A stretch of 24,500 nucleotides of DNA, from the NCBI GenBank assembly GCA_035761805.1, contig DASTQL010000007.1, positions 1 through 24,500 of the forward strand, read 5' to 3'. The position numbers were made by a program, and so were the translations under genes. The stretch's first letter is position 1. The number at the start of each line of letters is the position of its first letter. Below the pieces are notes generated by a model. It saw only the letters and a list, made by a program, of their open reading frames with translations. It had not been told where the DNA came from and did no database searches. Positions 1 to 6,985 of this stretch are shown here, one piece after another. The stretch comes from DASTQL01 sp035761805. GTDB lineage: Bacteria; Actinomycetota; Actinomycetes; Jiangellales; Jiangellaceae.

Positions 1-1226
1 TGCCCGGCTACCACCCCTACGACGAGGAGCGCTGGCTCGCGGAGCCGGGCAAGCGGCCCGGCCGGTCGGCCTTCGAGCGGGACCGCGCCCGGGTCGTGCA
101 CAGCGCGGGACTGCGCCGCCTGGCCGCCAAGACCCAGGTCGTCGGGCCCGGCACCGACGACTTCGTCCGCAACCGGCTGACCCACTCGCTCGAGGTCGCC
201 CAGGTCGGGCGGGAGCTGGGCAAGGCGCTCGGCTGCGACCCCGACGTGGTCGACGCGGCATGCCTCGCGCACGACCTCGGTCATCCTCCGTTCGGTCACA
301 ACGGCGAGCAGGCGCTCGACGAGGTGGCGGCGACGTGCGGCGGCTTCGAGGGCAACGCGCAGACCCTGCGCGTGCTGACCCGGCTGGAGCCGAAGGTGGT
401 CGACCCACGAACCGGCCGCGGCGCCGGCCTCAACCTCACCCGAGCCAGTCTGGACGCCGCCACGAAGTACCCCTGGCCCCGCCTGCCGGGTGGGGGCAAG
501 TACGGCGCCTACGCCGAGGACCGCGAGGTCTTCGACTGGCTGCGGACGGGCGCACCCGAGTCGCACCGGTGCCTGGAGGCGCAGGTCATGGACTTCGCCG
601 ACGACGTGGCCTACTCGGTGCACGACGTGGAGGACGCCGTCGTCGGCGGTCGGCTCGACCTCGGCGTGCACCTGGACGACGCTGACGAGCGGGACCGGCT
701 CGTCTCCCTCGTACGGGAGTGGTACCTGCCGGACGGGGGGGCGGACGAGCTGCTCGATCGGCTGGACGTGCTGCGTTCCGAGCCCTCCTGGGTCCCTTCG
801 TACGACGGGAGCCGGCGCACCCTCGCGGCGCTCAAGGACATGGCCAGCCAGCTGATCGGGCGGTTCTGCGGGTCGGCCGAGCACGCGACCCGGGAGGCGG
901 CGGGCGACGGGCGGCTCACCCGGTACTCCGCCGATCTCGTCGTGCCGCGCGCGACCCGGGTCGAGGTGGCCGTGCTCAAGGGGCTGGCCGCCGTCTACGT
1001 GATGACCGCCGAGGACCGGCGGCCGGTCTATGAGCGGCAGCGGCAGCAGGTCCACGACCTGGCGGAGCGGTTGCTGGCCGGCGTACCGCAACGGCTGGAG
1101 CCCGCGTTCCGGGAGGACTGGGAGCACGCCCCGGATGACGCCGGGCGACTGCGGGTCGTGGTCGACCAGGTCGCCTCCCTGACCGACGTGAGTGCCGTGG
1201 CGCTCCTGGCCCACCTGTCCGGTTGA
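1..1226 (+). CDS. dgt: Deoxyguanosinetriphosphate triphosphohydrolase (dGTPase), 5'-partial
   Basis: HD-superfamily enzyme that hydrolyses dGTP (in many bacteria other dNTPs too) to the nucleoside and triphosphate, in dNTP pool control. The reading frame is open from base 3, so the true start is upstream; 407 residues are visible. Opening residues PYDEERW...PGRSAFERDRARVVHSAGLRRLAAKTQV are typical of the family N-terminus, so only a few residues are missing. The metal site is visible: a THSLEV histidine, then HDLGHPPFGHNGE with the HD pair, and further on MDFADDVAYSVHD with the distal aspartate. The C-terminal half matches the usual length of the actinobacterial family. dgt next to dnaG is a known actinobacterial order; here two genes and a repeat region lie between them. 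The stop overlaps a perfect TTGACA box that may serve the next gene. Confidence 0.95.
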   Translation, partial: PGYHPYDEERWLAEPGKRPGRSAFERDRARVVHSAGLRRLAAKTQVVGPGTDDFVRNRLTHSLEVAQVGRELGKALGCDPDVVDAACLAHDLGHPPFGHNGEQALDEVAATCGGFEGNAQTLRVLTRLEPKVVDPRTGRGAGLNLTRASLDAATKYPWPRLPGGGKYGAYAEDREVFDWLRTGAPESHRCLEAQVMDFADDVAYSVHDVEDAVVGGRLDLGVHLDDADERDRLVSLVREWYLPDGGADELLDRLDVLRSEPSWVPSYDGSRRTLAALKDMASQLIGRFCGSAEHATREAAGDGRLTRYSADLVVPRATRVEVAVLKGLAAVYVMTAEDRRPVYERQRQQVHDLAERLLAGVPQRLEPAFREDWEHAPDDAGRLRVVVDQVASLTDVSAVALLAHLSG

Positions 1227-1251
1227 CATCGCCGCCGTACGGGCATGGGCT
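1223..1251 (+). promoter_or_regulatory. Possible weak promoter for the FAD oxidoreductase gene
   Basis: A perfect TTGACA hexamer (1223-1228) overlaps the dgt stop codon. Seventeen bases later comes TGGGCT (1246-1251), a poor -10 box that keeps only the first and last T. It is suitably placed ahead of the start at 1286, but the -10 lacks the important second-position A, so this is a weak proposal. Confidence 0.3.
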
Positions 1252-1285
1252 GGTCCGCGTCCCTCCTCGTGGAAGGTGGTCTTCG

Positions 1286-2515
1286 ATGTCGCAGGCGTAC
1301 GTGGTCGTGGGTGGCGGTCTGGCTGCCGGCAAGGCGGTCGAGACGCTCCGCGACGAGGGCTTCTCCGGGCCGGTGGTGCTGGTGTCGGCGGAGGAGGAGC
1401 TCCCGTACGAGCGCCCGCCCCTGTCCAAGGGCTACCTGCTGGGCAAGGAGCCCCGTGAGGGGGCGTACGTCAACGACCGGGACTGGTACGACGAGCGGTC
1501 GGTCGAGCTGCGGTTGGGCACGCGCGTCACCGCGGTCGACCGCTCGGTGCAGGAGGTCGTGCTCGACGGTGGGGAGCGACTGGGCTACGAGCGCCTGCTC
1601 CTGGCGACCGGCTCGGCGGTGCGGCGGCTGGACGTGCCCGGCTCCGACCTGGACGGCGTCCTCTACCTGCGCGAGCTGCGCGACTCCGACCGGATCCGGG
1701 CCGTGCTCGAGGGCCGCGGCCGCGTGGCGGTCGTCGGCGGCGGCTGGATCGGGCTGGAGGTCGCGGCGGCAGCCCGTACGTACGGATGTGATGTGACGCT
1801 TCTGGAGGCGGCGCCCTTGCCGCTGCTGGGGGTGCTGGGGGAGGAGGTCGGCCAGGTGTTCGCCGACCTGCACCGTGACCACGGCGTGGAGATGCTGCTG
1901 TCCACCGGCGTCGCCGAGATCGTCGGCGAGGGCGGACGTGTCACCGGGCTGGTCGCCGCCGACGGTCGCCGGGTCGTCGCCGACGCTGTTGTCGTCGGGA
2001 TCGGGGTGCGGCCGCTCACCGACCTTGCCGACGCCGCGGGGCTCGAGGTCGACGACGGCGTCCTGGTCGATGCCTCGCTGCGCACGTCGGACCCGCTGGT
2101 CTTCGCGGCCGGCGACGTGGCCAACGCCTACAACCCGCTGCTGGGCCGGCGGGTGCGGGTCGAGCACTGGGCCAACGCCCTGCACGGCGGGCCGGCCGCG
2201 GCCCGCGCGATGCTCGGCCAGGACGTCCTCTACGACCGGCTGCCGTACTTCTTCTCCGATCAGTACGACCTGGGCATGGAGTACGTGGGCCAGCCCGCGA
2301 GGGGAGAGGTGGACCGGGTCGTGCTCCGCGGCGACGTCGCCGGCCGGGCGTTCCAGGCCTTCTGGCTCTCCGGTGGACGGCTCGTCGCCGGCATGCACGC
2401 CAACCTCTGGGACGAGGGGATCGAGCCGATCAAGGCGCTGGTCGCCGACCGGGTCGAGGTCGACCCCGACCGGCTCGCCGACACCGCCGTGCCGCTGGCG
2501 GACGTGCCTGCCTGA
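1286..2515 (+). CDS. FAD-dependent NAD(P)H oxidoreductase, ferredoxin-reductase type
   Basis: Cytosolic flavoprotein of the pyridine-nucleotide-disulfide oxidoreductase superfamily, most like the rhodocoxin/putidaredoxin-reductase group that passes electrons from NAD(P)H to a ferredoxin. 409 residues. The N-terminal FAD-binding GGGLAAGKA (residues 9-17) is followed by RPPLSKGYL, which is typical of this group. A second Rossmann motif, VVGGGWIGLEVA (about 147-158), binds NAD(P)H, and the FAD-closing AGDVAN lies near 275. The C-terminal part (EHWANALHGG...) fits the reductase C-terminal domain. ATG 1286 is chosen because GGAAGGTGG (1271-1279) sits at good ribosome-binding distance and the FAD motif then falls at the usual place; an ATG-less extension to 1223 adds a sequence unlike the family. 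No ferredoxin or P450 gene is adjacent, so the electron acceptor is unknown. Confidence 0.88.
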   Translation: MSQAYVVVGGGLAAGKAVETLRDEGFSGPVVLVSAEEELPYERPPLSKGYLLGKEPREGAYVNDRDWYDERSVELRLGTRVTAVDRSVQEVVLDGGERLGYERLLLATGSAVRRLDVPGSDLDGVLYLRELRDSDRIRAVLEGRGRVAVVGGGWIGLEVAAAARTYGCDVTLLEAAPLPLLGVLGEEVGQVFADLHRDHGVEMLLSTGVAEIVGEGGRVTGLVAADGRRVVADAVVVGIGVRPLTDLADAAGLEVDDGVLVDASLRTSDPLVFAAGDVANAYNPLLGRRVRVEHWANALHGGPAAARAMLGQDVLYDRLPYFFSDQYDLGMEYVGQPARGEVDRVVLRGDVAGRAFQAFWLSGGRLVAGMHANLWDEGIEPIKALVADRVEVDPDRLADTAVPLADVPA

Positions 2516-2598
2516 CCCACCCCGCTCGGGGGAAGTCCAGGGTCGGGTCAGGGTCGACCCCGATGGGCAGGGTTCCGCGGTCGGGGCACCGTGGAGGC

Positions 2599-2823
2599 AT
2601 GGACGCACCCCAGACCAACCCGCTGCTCGGCCGCTCCGGCGGCACGCTCTCGCGCACCGACCGCAAGGAGACCGTCAAGGACGCCGCCGTGGTCGCCGCG
2701 GTCGTCGGTGCCGGCGCCTTCGTGGTGTTCGCCCTGCTGCCACTCGTCGCCGCTTGGAGCGGTGCCGCCGGCGCCGCCGCGGGGGCCTTCGTCGCCTGGA
2801 TGCTGGCCGCCCGCTCCCGCTGA
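2599..2823 (+). CDS. Small two-helix membrane protein, function unknown
   Basis: A 74-residue protein that I do not recognise. After a polar N-terminus (MDAPQTNPLLGRSGG...RTDRKETVKD) come two hydrophobic segments rich in Ala, Val and Gly, about residues 30-53 and 55-71. They are separated only by the short linker WSG, and the protein ends AARSR. This predicts a helical hairpin in the membrane with both ends probably cytosolic. The start is uncertain. At 2599 GGAGG lies only one base before the ATG, but CACCGT (2587-2592) stands six bases before it, the spacing seen at the leaderless dnaG start; only its A2 and T6 match a -10 box. An upstream ATG at 2563 would add an Arg/Gly-rich stretch that does not look coding. 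Codon use (almost all third positions G/C) supports a real gene. Confidence 0.6.
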   Translation: MDAPQTNPLLGRSGGTLSRTDRKETVKDAAVVAAVVGAGAFVVFALLPLVAAWSGAAGAAAGAFVAWMLAARSR

Positions 2824-2927
2824 CGCCCGACGCCGCCGTCGTTCCCGCATTGATCACGGCAGCCGCGTATATGGGTGCGTGCCGCGGTGAATGCACCTGG
2901 CTCTGTGCCCATCTGCCGCGGCACTGT

Positions 2928-2967
2928 GGTCGGTGGCGGTCGGTGGTGGTCGGTGGCGGTCGGTGCC
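2928..2967. repeat. Tandem repeat, four 10-bp units
   Basis: Four consecutive copies of GGTCGGTGGC: 2928-2937, 2938-2947 (last base T), 2948-2957, and 2958-2967 (one mismatch). It sits between the two palindromic elements. Ten bases is about one helical turn, so each unit would present the same face to a binding protein, but a simple slippage repeat is equally possible. Confidence 0.85.
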
Positions 2968-3001
2968 CGGGCCGTGGCCGGGCCGTCACGCCCTCGCCAA
3001 G

Positions 3002-3081
3002 GATCACGGCAGCCAGGGAACTGGGCGGTCGCCGCGGTGCATTCACCTGGCTCGGCAACCACTTACGCGGCTGCCGTGATC
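3002..3081. repeat. Palindromic element, 13-bp arms
   Basis: GATCACGGCAGCC (3002-3014) pairs perfectly with GGCTGCCGTGATC (3069-3081), enclosing 54 bases. A nested pair, AGCCAGG (3011-3017) with CCTGGCT (3046-3052), offers an alternative fold. The partner element from 2851 is a degenerate version in which the second arm has decayed (…GCCGCGGCACTGTGGTC near 2915-2931). This is the better-preserved unit of the two. It ends 65 bases before the dnaG start. Confidence 0.75.
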
Positions 3082-3134
3082 ATTGGGGGGAGGGGCGGGC
3101 TGTGGAGCGGCGCCGGACGGGGGCGGCGGCTCCG

Positions 3135-3149
3135 TAGACTCCCCGTGTG
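3135..3149 (+). promoter_or_regulatory. dnaG -10 box with leaderless start
   Basis: TAGACT (3135-3140) matches the TANNNT -10 consensus and is followed after six bases (CCCCGT) by the GTG start at 3147. Transcription would then begin at or next to the start codon. No Shine-Dalgarno sequence is present upstream, which fits a leaderless mRNA, common in actinobacteria. The -35 region is not recognisable. Confidence 0.65.
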
Positions 3150-5042
3150 GCCGGCCGCATCCGTGACGAGGACATCGTGGCGGTCCGCGAACGGGCGAAG
3201 ATCGAGGAGATCGTCCGGGAGTACGTCACGCTGCGCAACGCCGGCGGCGGGTCGCTCAAGGGGCTGTGCCCGTTCCACGACGAGAAGTCGCCGTCCTTCC
3301 ACGTGACCCCGGCCCGCGGGCTCTACCACTGCTTCGGCTGCCAGGTTGGCGGCGACGTCATCTCCTTCGTCCAGCACGTCGAGCAGATCGGCTTCGCGGA
3401 GGCCGTCGAGCGCCTGGCCGACAAGGTCGGCATCGCCCTGCGCTACGACGACGCCGGACCGGCGGGGGGCCGGCCGGGGCGCAACCGCGAGCAGCGCACC
3501 CGGCTGGTCGAGGCCCACGCAGCCGCGGCGGAGATGTACGCACAGACGCTCGTCGACTCGCCCGAGGCCGTGGCCGGGCGCCAGTTCCTCGGCGACCGCG
3601 GCTTCGACCAGGAGGCGGCCCAGCGGTTCGGGGTCGGCTACGCCCCGCGCGACGGCGACGCCCTGCGACGTCATCTGCGCGGGCGCGGCTTCTCCGACGA
3701 GGAGCTGCTCGCCGCGGGACTGGTCGCCCAGGGCCGCGGGGCGCCGTACGACCGCTTCCGTGGCCGCCTGGTCTGGCCGATCCGCGACCTGCTCGGCGAG
3801 GTCGTCGGCTTCGGCGCCCGCCGCCTGCACGACGACGACCGCGTCGAGGCCAAGTACCTCAACACCCCCGAGACCCCGATCTACCGCAAAGGCCACGTCC
3901 TGTACGGGGTGGACCTCGCCAAGCGCGACATCGCCCGGCGGTCGCAGGCGGTGGTGGTGGAGGGCTACACCGACGTGATGGCCTGCCACCTGTCCGGCGT
4001 GACCACGGCGGTGGCGACCTGCGGGACGGCCTTCGGCGACGAGCACGCCAAGATCCTGCGCCGGCTGCTGCTCGACCAGGACGAGATGCGCGGCGAGGTG
4101 ATCTTCACCTTCGACGGTGACGCGGCCGGGCAGAAGGCCGCGCTCCGCGCCTTCGAGGGCGACCAGCGCTTCGTGTCCCAGACCTACATCGCGGTGGCCC
4201 CCGACGGGCTGGACCCGTGCGAGCTCCGCCAGCAGCAGGGCGACGCGGCGGTCCGGGAGCTCGTGGCCCGGCGGCAGCCGTTGTTCCGCTTCGCGATCCG
4301 GACGATGCTCAGGGAGCACGATCTCGACACCCCCGAGGGGAGGCGGGCGGCGCTCGACCGGACCGCGCCGCTCGTCGCCCGCATCCGCGACCGGGCGGTC
4401 CGCGACGACTACGCCCGGCTGCTGGCGGGCTGGACGGGCGCGCCCGACGAGCTGGCCGTCGTCCGTCGCGTCCGGCACTTCGCCGGGGCGCCCGAGCGCG
4501 CCGGGCGGCGCGCCCCACCTCCCGACCCGGGACAGCAGGCCCTCGGCGTGCCCGTGCACGGCGACGTCGACCCGCAGACCCTGGCCGTCGAGCGTGAGGC
4601 GCTCAAGGCCGCCATCCAGCGGCCCGCGATCGCCGGGCCGATGTTCGACGACCTCGACGCCGAAGCCTTCCGCTCGCCGGCCTACTGCTCCGTACGGGAG
4701 GTGGTGTCCAAGGCAGGGGGGTGCGCCACCCAGCCGGGGGGCCCGGGGTGGGTCGAGGCGCTGAGACAGGCCGCGCCAGACGAGGTGGTGCGGCACCTGG
4801 TCACCGAGCTCGCGGTCGAGCCGGTGCCCGCCGACGAGGACGCCATGCCCCGCTACGTGACGTCGGTCGTGCTGCGCCTGCACGAGATGTGGGTGGCCAG
4901 ACGACTGGTCGGCGTCAAGGCCCGGCTGCAGCGCACCGACCCCGAGGCGGAGACCGAGACCTACAACCGGCTCTTCGCCGAGCTCATGACGCTGGAGAAG
5001 CACCGCCGCGACCTGCGGGAGCGCGGACTCGGCAATCTCTGA
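3147..5042 (+). CDS. dnaG: DNA primase DnaG
   Basis: Synthesises RNA primers at the replication fork, working with DnaB helicase. 631 residues, the usual actinobacterial length. The N-terminus AGRIRDEDI is followed by the CHC2 zinc finger, seen as CPFHDEKSPSFHV and YHCFGCQVGGD (about residues 35-65). The central TOPRIM catalytic core shows VVVEGYTDVMA (about 268-278) and FDGDAAGQKAA (about 322-332), which carry the metal-binding acidic residues. The C-terminal helical domain (…LMTLEKHRRDLRERGLGNL) is the helicase-interaction region. The GTG start at 3147 is chosen because it gives the canonical N-terminus and lies six bases after TAGACT, suggesting leaderless translation. The gene closes the housekeeping part of the window. 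Confidence 0.97.
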   Translation: MAGRIRDEDIVAVRERAKIEEIVREYVTLRNAGGGSLKGLCPFHDEKSPSFHVTPARGLYHCFGCQVGGDVISFVQHVEQIGFAEAVERLADKVGIALRYDDAGPAGGRPGRNREQRTRLVEAHAAAAEMYAQTLVDSPEAVAGRQFLGDRGFDQEAAQRFGVGYAPRDGDALRRHLRGRGFSDEELLAAGLVAQGRGAPYDRFRGRLVWPIRDLLGEVVGFGARRLHDDDRVEAKYLNTPETPIYRKGHVLYGVDLAKRDIARRSQAVVVEGYTDVMACHLSGVTTAVATCGTAFGDEHAKILRRLLLDQDEMRGEVIFTFDGDAAGQKAALRAFEGDQRFVSQTYIAVAPDGLDPCELRQQQGDAAVRELVARRQPLFRFAIRTMLREHDLDTPEGRRAALDRTAPLVARIRDRAVRDDYARLLAGWTGAPDELAVVRRVRHFAGAPERAGRRAPPPDPGQQALGVPVHGDVDPQTLAVEREALKAAIQRPAIAGPMFDDLDAEAFRSPAYCSVREVVSKAGGCATQPGGPGWVEALRQAAPDEVVRHLVTELAVEPVPADEDAMPRYVTSVVLRLHEMWVARRLVGVKARLQRTDPEAETETYNRLFAELMTLEKHRRDLRERGLGNL

Positions 5043-5080
5043 GCTCCGCTCCGCCAGAGCCCCCGAGCGAGGCCGGCTCG

Positions 5081-5099
5081 TGGGATGATCGAGGTCGTG
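5081..5099 (+). promoter_or_regulatory. Extended -10 with probable leaderless start of the first ROK gene
   Basis: TGGGATGAT (5081-5089) is an extended -10 (TGN plus GATGAT), followed by seven bases and then GTG at 5097. The same arrangement, TGAGATGAT plus seven bases plus ATG, occurs at xylB (6967-6983). No clear -35 is visible. If real, the ATG inside the hexamer at 5085 is promoter and not the start codon. Confidence 0.45.
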
Positions 5100-6290
5100 G
5101 CACACACACTGTCCGGACGTGCCGAGTCCGCCACCCAGGCCAGGGTGCTCAAGCTGCTGCGCGACCACGGGCCGCTCTCCCGGGTCGAACTCGCCGACCG
5201 GCTGGGCCTCTCCCGGACCACCATGGCGGTCGAGGTCGGCCGGCTGGTGGAGCAGGAGCTGGCGGCCGAGGTCGGTCCGGCCGCTTCACGAGGGGGACGG
5301 CGATCGACCCTGGTCGACCTGTCCCCCAGCGTCCGGTTCGTCGGCGTCGCCATCGGCGCCACGGGCATGACCGTTGCGGTCACCGACGGTCGCCTGGCGG
5401 TGCTGGGCCAGGCGCACCGCGACGTCGAGGTACGCCAGGGCCCCGAGCACGTCCTCGCGATCGCGATCGAGCTGGCCCGCAAGGTGCTGGCCGAGCAGGG
5501 CGTGCACCGCCCGGCGGGCGTCGGGATCGGGGTGCCCGGTCCGGTCGACTTCCACCTCGGCGTCCCTGTCTCGCCCCCGATCATGCCGGGCTGGGACGGC
5601 TACCCCGTCCGGGACGTCATCGCCCAGGAGATGGGTTGCCCCGTCCTGCTGGACAACGACGTCAACGTCATGGCGCTCGGCGAGCAGCACGCCGGCGTCG
5701 CCCGCACGGTGAACGACTTCCTGTTCGTCAAGATCGGTACGGGGATCGGCTGCGGCATCCTCGTGGACGGCCGCCTCTACCGGGGAGTCGACGGGTGCGC
5801 CGGGGACATCGGGCACATCCGGGTCGAGGAGTTCGGTCCGACCTGCGCCTGCGGCAACACCGGCTGCCTCGAGGCCTTCTTCGGTGGCGCTGCGCTCGCT
5901 CGGGACGCGGTGGCCGCCGCGCGCGCCGGCCGCTCGCCGATCCTGCAGTCGCTGCTGGAGTCCAAGGGCGACCTCAGCGCCGCCGACGTGGCCATGGCCG
6001 CGGCTCAGGGGGACCCTCAGGCCATCCAGATGGTCCGGGACGGCGGCCGCAGGGTCGGCGTCGTGCTGGCCGGTCTGGTCTCGTTCTTCAACCCCGGGCT
6101 CATCGTCATCGGTGGCCGGGTGTCCCGGCTCGGGCACTCGCTGCTCGCGGAGATCCGGGGCGTGGTCTACCGCCGCTCCCTGCCACTGGCCACCGGCAAC
6201 CTCCCGGTCGTGCTCAGCGAGCTGGGCGACGACGCGGGCACCGTGGGCGCGGCTCGGCTGATCAGTGATGCGGTGTTCGACCCCCGGTGA
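5097..6290 (+). CDS. ROK family transcriptional regulator / sugar-kinase-like protein
   Basis: ROK (repressor, ORF, kinase) protein of NagC/XylR type, about 397 residues. An N-terminal winged helix-turn-helix (LLRDHGPLSRVELADRLGLSRTTMAVEVGRLV, about residues 15-46) precedes a sugar-binding ROK domain. In that domain GIGVPGPVD, the acidic-pocket DNDVN, GTGIGCGI and the zinc-binding signature CACGNTGCLE can be seen. It should sense a sugar or sugar phosphate and control nearby sugar genes. The start is uncertain: GTG 5097 fits a leaderless transcript from TGGGATGAT, while ATG 5085 would add MIEV. It overlaps the next gene by 26 bases and begins a three-gene group with the DUF1080 lipoprotein and xylB. 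Because it has both DNA-binding and kinase-fold halves, repressor is more likely than glucokinase. Confidence 0.88.
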   Translation: MAHTLSGRAESATQARVLKLLRDHGPLSRVELADRLGLSRTTMAVEVGRLVEQELAAEVGPAASRGGRRSTLVDLSPSVRFVGVAIGATGMTVAVTDGRLAVLGQAHRDVEVRQGPEHVLAIAIELARKVLAEQGVHRPAGVGIGVPGPVDFHLGVPVSPPIMPGWDGYPVRDVIAQEMGCPVLLDNDVNVMALGEQHAGVARTVNDFLFVKIGTGIGCGILVDGRLYRGVDGCAGDIGHIRVEEFGPTCACGNTGCLEAFFGGAALARDAVAAARAGRSPILQSLLESKGDLSAADVAMAAAQGDPQAIQMVRDGGRRVGVVLAGLVSFFNPGLIVIGGRVSRLGHSLLAEIRGVVYRRSLPLATGNLPVVLSELGDDAGTVGAARLISDAVFDPR

Positions 6291-6969
6291 CCGGCGGGCG
6301 CGCGCTGCCGTGCCCGCCGTCGCGCTGCTGCTGGCCCTCGTCGGCTGCGGCTCCGGTGCCGATCCGCCGGCGGGCCCGGAGGCGGCTCCCACGCGGTGCC
6401 CGGAGTCGCAGCCGGAGCCCGGCTTCAGCAGCCTCTTCGACGGGACACCCGAGAGCCTGGCGGGCTGGCGGCAGGCCGGTCCCGGCGGCTTCCGGCTGGA
6501 GGACTGCACCCTCCGGACGTACGGGGGTCTCGGGTTGCTCTGGCACGAGCGCCCGCTGTCGGCCTACGAGCTACGAGTGGAATGGCGCCTCGACGGGGAC
6601 GACAACTCGGGGGTCTTCGTGGGCTTCCCCGACCCCGGGGACGACCCGGGTGTCGCCGTCACCGTAGGTCGGGAGGTCCAGATCGACGCGACCGACAGGC
6701 CGGATGCGACAACGGGGGCCGTCTACGCGGTCCAGGCGCCCGTCACCGCTGCCCGCGACCGAGCCCTGGCGCCACCGGGCGAGTGGAACACCTTCGCCGT
6801 GACGGTGCAGGACCGCAGGATCGTGGTCGAGCTCAACGGCGTGCTGGTCAACGAGTACGTCGAGACGGACCAGACCCGCCTGGTGACGCCCGGGCACGTC
6901 GGGCTGCAGAACCACGGGGAGGCTGACGACGTGTCCTTCCGCCGCGTTCGGGTCCGCGAGCTGGACTGA
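6265..6969 (+). CDS. DUF1080 lipoprotein (3-keto-disaccharide hydrolase domain family)
   Basis: A secreted, lipid-anchored protein of about 233 residues. A signal peptide with twin arginine-like charges (GDRRARAAVPAVALLLALVGC) ends in the lipobox LVGC, with the lipidated cysteine near residue 27. The mature part, from about residue 50, matches the LamG-like DUF1080 fold: SLFDGT...GW, DDNSGVFVGFPDPG, EVQIDATDRPDATTGAVY, GEWNTFAVTVQDRRIVVELNG and GHVGLQNHG near the end. Some family members hydrolyse 3-keto-glycosides, and others are only carbohydrate-binding. The start is GTG 6265 or ATG 6268, inside the end of the ROK gene, so translation is probably coupled. It ends one base before a possible ATG of xylB. 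Its place beside xylB and upstream of a Gfo/Idh/MocA oxidoreductase suggests extracytoplasmic processing of an oxidised glycoside; this is inference. Confidence 0.8.
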   Translation: MMRCSTPGDRRARAAVPAVALLLALVGCGSGADPPAGPEAAPTRCPESQPEPGFSSLFDGTPESLAGWRQAGPGGFRLEDCTLRTYGGLGLLWHERPLSAYELRVEWRLDGDDNSGVFVGFPDPGDDPGVAVTVGREVQIDATDRPDATTGAVYAVQAPVTAARDRALAPPGEWNTFAVTVQDRRIVVELNGVLVNEYVETDQTRLVTPGHVGLQNHGEADDVSFRRVRVRELD

Positions 6970-6985
6970 GATGATGCGGCTCATG
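6967..6985 (+). promoter_or_regulatory. Possible internal promoter and leaderless start of xylB
   Basis: TGAGATGAT (6967-6975) has extended -10 form, and the ATG at 6983 follows after seven bases, exactly as at 5081-5097. It overlaps the stop codon of the lipoprotein gene. The alternative is translational coupling from that stop to the ATG at 6971. Confidence 0.35.

Larger units (their letters stand above)
2851..3082. repeat. Long inverted repeat framing two palindromic elements
   Basis: The 19-mer TGATCACGGCAGCCGCGTA (2851-2869) returns as its exact reverse complement at 3064-3082. A truncated third copy, GATCACGGCAGCC, lies at 3002-3014 in direct orientation. Within each half there is also GCCGCGGTGAATGCACCTGGCTC (2881-2903) or the same with its 10-base core flipped to GTGCATTCAC (3031-3053). 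The region reads as two related elements of about 80 bp in opposite orientation, like dispersed REP-type repeats or a structured RNA. It fills the non-coding gap between the small membrane gene and dnaG. I see no convincing protein in it. Confidence 0.8.

Noticed and set aside
2520..2531. CCCC-GCTC-GGGG as a terminator after the FAD oxidoreductase
   Set aside because: Only four base pairs and no T-run; expected by chance at this GC content.
1028..2608. 526-codon - strand frame opposite the FAD oxidoreductase
   Set aside because: Antisense to a well-supported flavoprotein; His/Gln/Val/Arg-rich composition typical of a shadow frame.
2851..3082. Possible CRISPR array or protein-coding gene in the repeat spacer
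   Set aside because: Repeats are palindromic and inverted with no regular spacers, and frames through the region have no coding character.
3063..5168. 701-codon open frame on the - strand opposite dnaG
   Set aside because: Antisense shadow of a clear DnaG gene, produced by high third-position GC. Its low-complexity translation matches no family I recognise.
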